From Pseudomonas paralactis (GTDB taxonomy: Bacteria > Pseudomonadota > Gammaproteobacteria > Pseudomonadales > Pseudomonadaceae): a DNA stretch of 64,000 nucleotides. Location: the NCBI RefSeq assembly GCF_001439735.1, contig NZ_JYLN01000002.1, positions 558,001 through 622,000 of the forward strand. The letters run 5' to 3'. The notes beneath the pieces are model-generated. The model did not search any database. It saw only the letters and a program-made list of their open reading frames with translations, and had not been told where the DNA came from. A program made the translations under genes and the position numbers. Shown here piece after piece: positions 62,216 through 64,000 of the stretch (its first letter is position 1; the number at the start of each line of letters is the position of its first letter).

Positions 62216-63034
62216 TCAGGATTTTTTGGCCTGCTGGTACAGCGGCATTACCTTCGGAATCGCGGCCTGCAACGAAGCGATCCGGCTGTCGGAAGCCGGG
62301 TGAGTGCTCATGAATTCCGGCGGCGCGCCTTCGGAAGCCTTGGCCATTTTATTCCACAGCGTGATCGCCGCGTTCGGGTTATATCCGGCACGCGCCGAAA
62401 GCTCCAGGCCGATCAGGTCGGCTTCGTTTTCGTTGCTGCGGCTGTTGGGCAAGGTCATGCCATAGTTGGCCACGGTATCGGCCAGTGCCAGGCTGTCCTG
62501 GCCGAGACCGAACAGGGCCCCGGCGCCCTGCTTGGCCATCTCGATACCGTATGCCTTGGACATCGCTTCACGACCATGCTCACGCAGGGCGTGGGCGATT
62601 TCATGGCCCATCACTGCGGCCAACTCATCGTCGGTGAGCTTGAGGTTGTCGATCAACGCGCTGTACACCAGGATCTTGCCGCCAGGCCCGCAGTTGGCGT
62701 TCATCTCGTCGCTTTTGATCAGGTTCACTTCCCAGTTCCACTGGGCGGCGTCCGCGCGAAAGGTCGGCGCCTGAGCGATCAGGCGCTTGGCGATGGCCTG
62801 CACACGCTTGGCGTTGGCGCTGGTCTTGTCCAGAACGCCTTTGCCACTGGCTTCACCCAGGGTCTGCTGGTAGGACTGGGCATACATCTGGTCGACTTCC
62901 TGGCTCGACAACATGCTGAACATGTATTGCTTGCGCTCAACCCCAACGGCTCCGCCGCTGGTCGTGTTGACCGACTGGCAACCCGCCAGCAACATCGCTG
63001 CAACCAAACCGCTTACCGCCAATGACTTCTTCAT
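62216..63034 (-). CDS. M48-family metalloprotease lipoprotein (LoiP/YggG-like)
   Basis: 272 residues from ATG at 63034, with GGGAG 7 bases upstream. Lipobox LLAGC with Cys18. Zinc-protease motif HEIAH (AAVMGHEIAHALREHGREAM), third ligand in ENEADLIGLELSARAGYNP, and the C-terminal THPASDSRIASL region typical of M48. No TPR extension, so closer to LoiP than to BepA. Probably a periplasmic outer-membrane quality-control protease. Confidence 0.92.
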   Translation of the reverse strand: MKKSLAVSGLVAAMLLAGCQSVNTTSGGAVGVERKQYMFSMLSSQEVDQMYAQSYQQTLGEASGKGVLDKTSANAKRVQAIAKRLIAQAPTFRADAAQWNWEVNLIKSDEMNANCGPGGKILVYSALIDNLKLTDDELAAVMGHEIAHALREHGREAMSKAYGIEMAKQGAGALFGLGQDSLALADTVANYGMTLPNSRSNENEADLIGLELSARAGYNPNAAITLWNKMAKASEGAPPEFMSTHPASDSRIASLQAAIPKVMPLYQQAKKS

Positions 63035-63143
63035 GAACACGCTCCCTGAAAACATGGCGCGTATCGTAGGCGGTCGTTGGTATTGGCGCCAGATACATCA
63101 GACATTTAACCGCTGATTTTCGGATACATCCCACAGTGCAGGC

Positions 63144-63764
63144 TCAAGCCGGGGTCAGGCACTCCGGCCCATTGAGCTTTGGATCATTGACCATATTGGC
63201 CAGCACGCGCTCACGCAAAGCGCTGGGCTCACCCGCCAGCAACCCTTGCAGCACCTGCAACGGCGTCTCGGGATCGAGCCAGGCGGCCTGCCCCGCCGCA
63301 TCAAGAATCAATGGCCGACGTTGGCTTTGCGCCGCCTGGGTGACCACCGCGGTACTCAGCCACACCTGCTCCTGCACGGGATACGCCTCCCAGATTGCGG
63401 CAAAAAACAAGGTAGAACCCTCCCCCGGCGTCAACCAATACGGGCGCTTGCGCTGGGTGCCGCGCCATTCGTAGAAACCGTTGGCCGGCAGCAAGCAGCG
63501 GCGCTGGCGGAACGCTTCACGGAACATCGGTTGTTCGGCCAGGGTTTCGGCGCGGGCATGGGCTGGGGTGCGCGACATGTCTGTCAGCCAGGGCGGCGTA
63601 AGGCCCCAACGGGCACGCGCCAGGGTGAGCTGGCCTTCGCTCAGGCGCTGGATCAGTACCGAATCATTCGGGGAAATGTTCCACTGGGCCTGCTGGTCGG
63701 CGGGGAAGCCCGGCAAGGCAGCAAAGGCAGGGTTCCAGCGAAACAGGGCATAACGTCCACACAT
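63144..63764 (-). CDS. SRAP/YedK-family abasic-site protein, divergent active site
   Basis: 206 residues from ATG at 63764; catalysis in the family needs the Cys exposed at position 2, and it is present (MCGRYALF). The glutamate of GFYEW (E99) is also present. However the usual Asn of the NARxET motif is His here (H69 in HARAET), and the usual HxRMP motif reads SQRRP (147-151), so its His is missing. Normal members crosslink to abasic sites in single-stranded DNA as part of the SOS response. This copy may be a paralogue with altered chemistry. A longer open frame to 63863 is not supported. Confidence 0.88.
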   Translation of the reverse strand: MCGRYALFRWNPAFAALPGFPADQQAQWNISPNDSVLIQRLSEGQLTLARARWGLTPPWLTDMSRTPAHARAETLAEQPMFREAFRQRRCLLPANGFYEWRGTQRKRPYWLTPGEGSTLFFAAIWEAYPVQEQVWLSTAVVTQAAQSQRRPLILDAAGQAAWLDPETPLQVLQGLLAGEPSALRERVLANMVNDPKLNGPECLTPA

Positions 63765-63801
63765 GGGGCAACACGACTCTTGGGGTAAACCGACCGACAG
63801 C

Positions 63802-64000
63802 CTAACAGACCAGTACGTCGGGGAAGCTGTCGGGTTCGTCGCCGGGCAACGGTTGCGCGCCAATATAGGCAGTAATCAGCTCTCGGGCATCAGCCGCCTG
63901 ATCGTTATCGACCTCCATCCCCAGCAAACCGAAGATTGGCAACTCGCCGGTACCACCGAGCAAGTGGCGCCCCACCAGGTGCGCTTCGATGCCTTCACTG
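63802..64000 (-). CDS. DUF2007-like putative signal-transducing protein, C-terminal part
   Basis: Minus-strand frame entering from the right edge and stopping with TAG at 63802-63804; about 65 residues visible. The segment SEGIEAHLVGRHLLGGTGELP, split here at the edge, continues IFGLLGMEVDNDQAADAREL and ends in an acidic tail (DEPDSFPDVLVC). DUF2007 proteins share the EAxLxxxxLxxxGIxxxLxG pattern with a helix ending near it. Role not established. The N-terminus lies outside the window. Confidence 0.7.
   Translation of the reverse strand, partial: SEGIEAHLVGRHLLGGTGELPIFGLLGMEVDNDQAADARELITAYIGAQPLPGDEPDSFPDVLVC

Overview
The window reads as chromosomal DNA of a fluorescent pseudomonad, most likely the Pseudomonas fluorescens group. 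Reasons: GC-rich Pseudomonas-type codon use; the pseudomonad dcw gene order ending in lpxC; metal ligands of LpxC at the same residue numbers as in P. aeruginosa (H78, H237, D241); the rsmI-lpoA-yraN-diaA-dolP block beside rnpB; and several REPIN-type palindromic repeats of the kind known from P. fluorescens SBW25. No tRNA, rRNA operon, insertion sequence, integrase, phage block or CRISPR array was seen. Most of the window is conserved core genome.

Layout. 0-5 kb: an unrecognised partial gene, a GhrB-type reductase, a CheV coupling protein with a GNAT acetyltransferase, a CxxCxxCC protein, an amino-acid-binding-type periplasmic protein and a small conserved-looking protein. 5.3-11.7 kb: an RND efflux adaptor and pump followed by their own OmpR/CusS-like two-component system; there is no outer-membrane channel gene. 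11.7-17.4 kb: a type VI secretion island on the minus strand (vgrG, an Eag-type DUF1795 chaperone, and a prePAAR/PAAR-Rhs effector that has lost the end of its Rhs shell and its toxin). 17.5-21.5 kb: a candidate small RNA, an OprD-family porin, a Cache-GGDEF diguanylate cyclase and 0.8 kb of repeats.

21.5-39.5 kb: the complete division and cell-wall cluster on the minus strand (mraZ-rsmH-ftsL-ftsI-murE-murF-mraY-murD-ftsW-murG-murC-ddlB-ftsQ-ftsA-ftsZ, then lpxC). Its genes mostly overlap by 1-11 bases. A sigma70-like promoter overlaps a triple MraZ box ahead of mraZ. 39.7-44.8 kb: rnpB and rsmI on the minus strand, then lpoA-yraN-diaA-dolP on the plus strand. Many of these genes serve the envelope: LpoA activates a peptidoglycan synthase, and DolP is an outer-membrane lipoprotein.

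44.8-50 kb: an OmpA-family lipoprotein, a metallo-beta-lactamase-fold hydrolase, and a PqiABC-type intermembrane lipid transport operon with PqiA split into two genes. 50-58.3 kb: a MalT-type LuxR regulator facing a DUF1329/DUF1302 pair and an acyl-CoA ligase, probably a catabolic or lipid-related unit. 58.5-64 kb: a LysE exporter, a second D-2-hydroxyacid dehydrogenase, rsmC, a yybP-ykoY manganese riboswitch ahead of a GDT1/UPF0016 cation exporter, an M48 lipoprotein protease, a divergent SRAP/YedK protein and a partial DUF2007-like gene.

No clearly new system was found. The most interesting items are the decayed Rhs locus, the candidate sRNA at 17.6 kb, the riboswitch with two mutually exclusive downstream stems, the SRAP paralogue lacking two expected catalytic residues, and the structured repeats at 20.9-21.5 kb.
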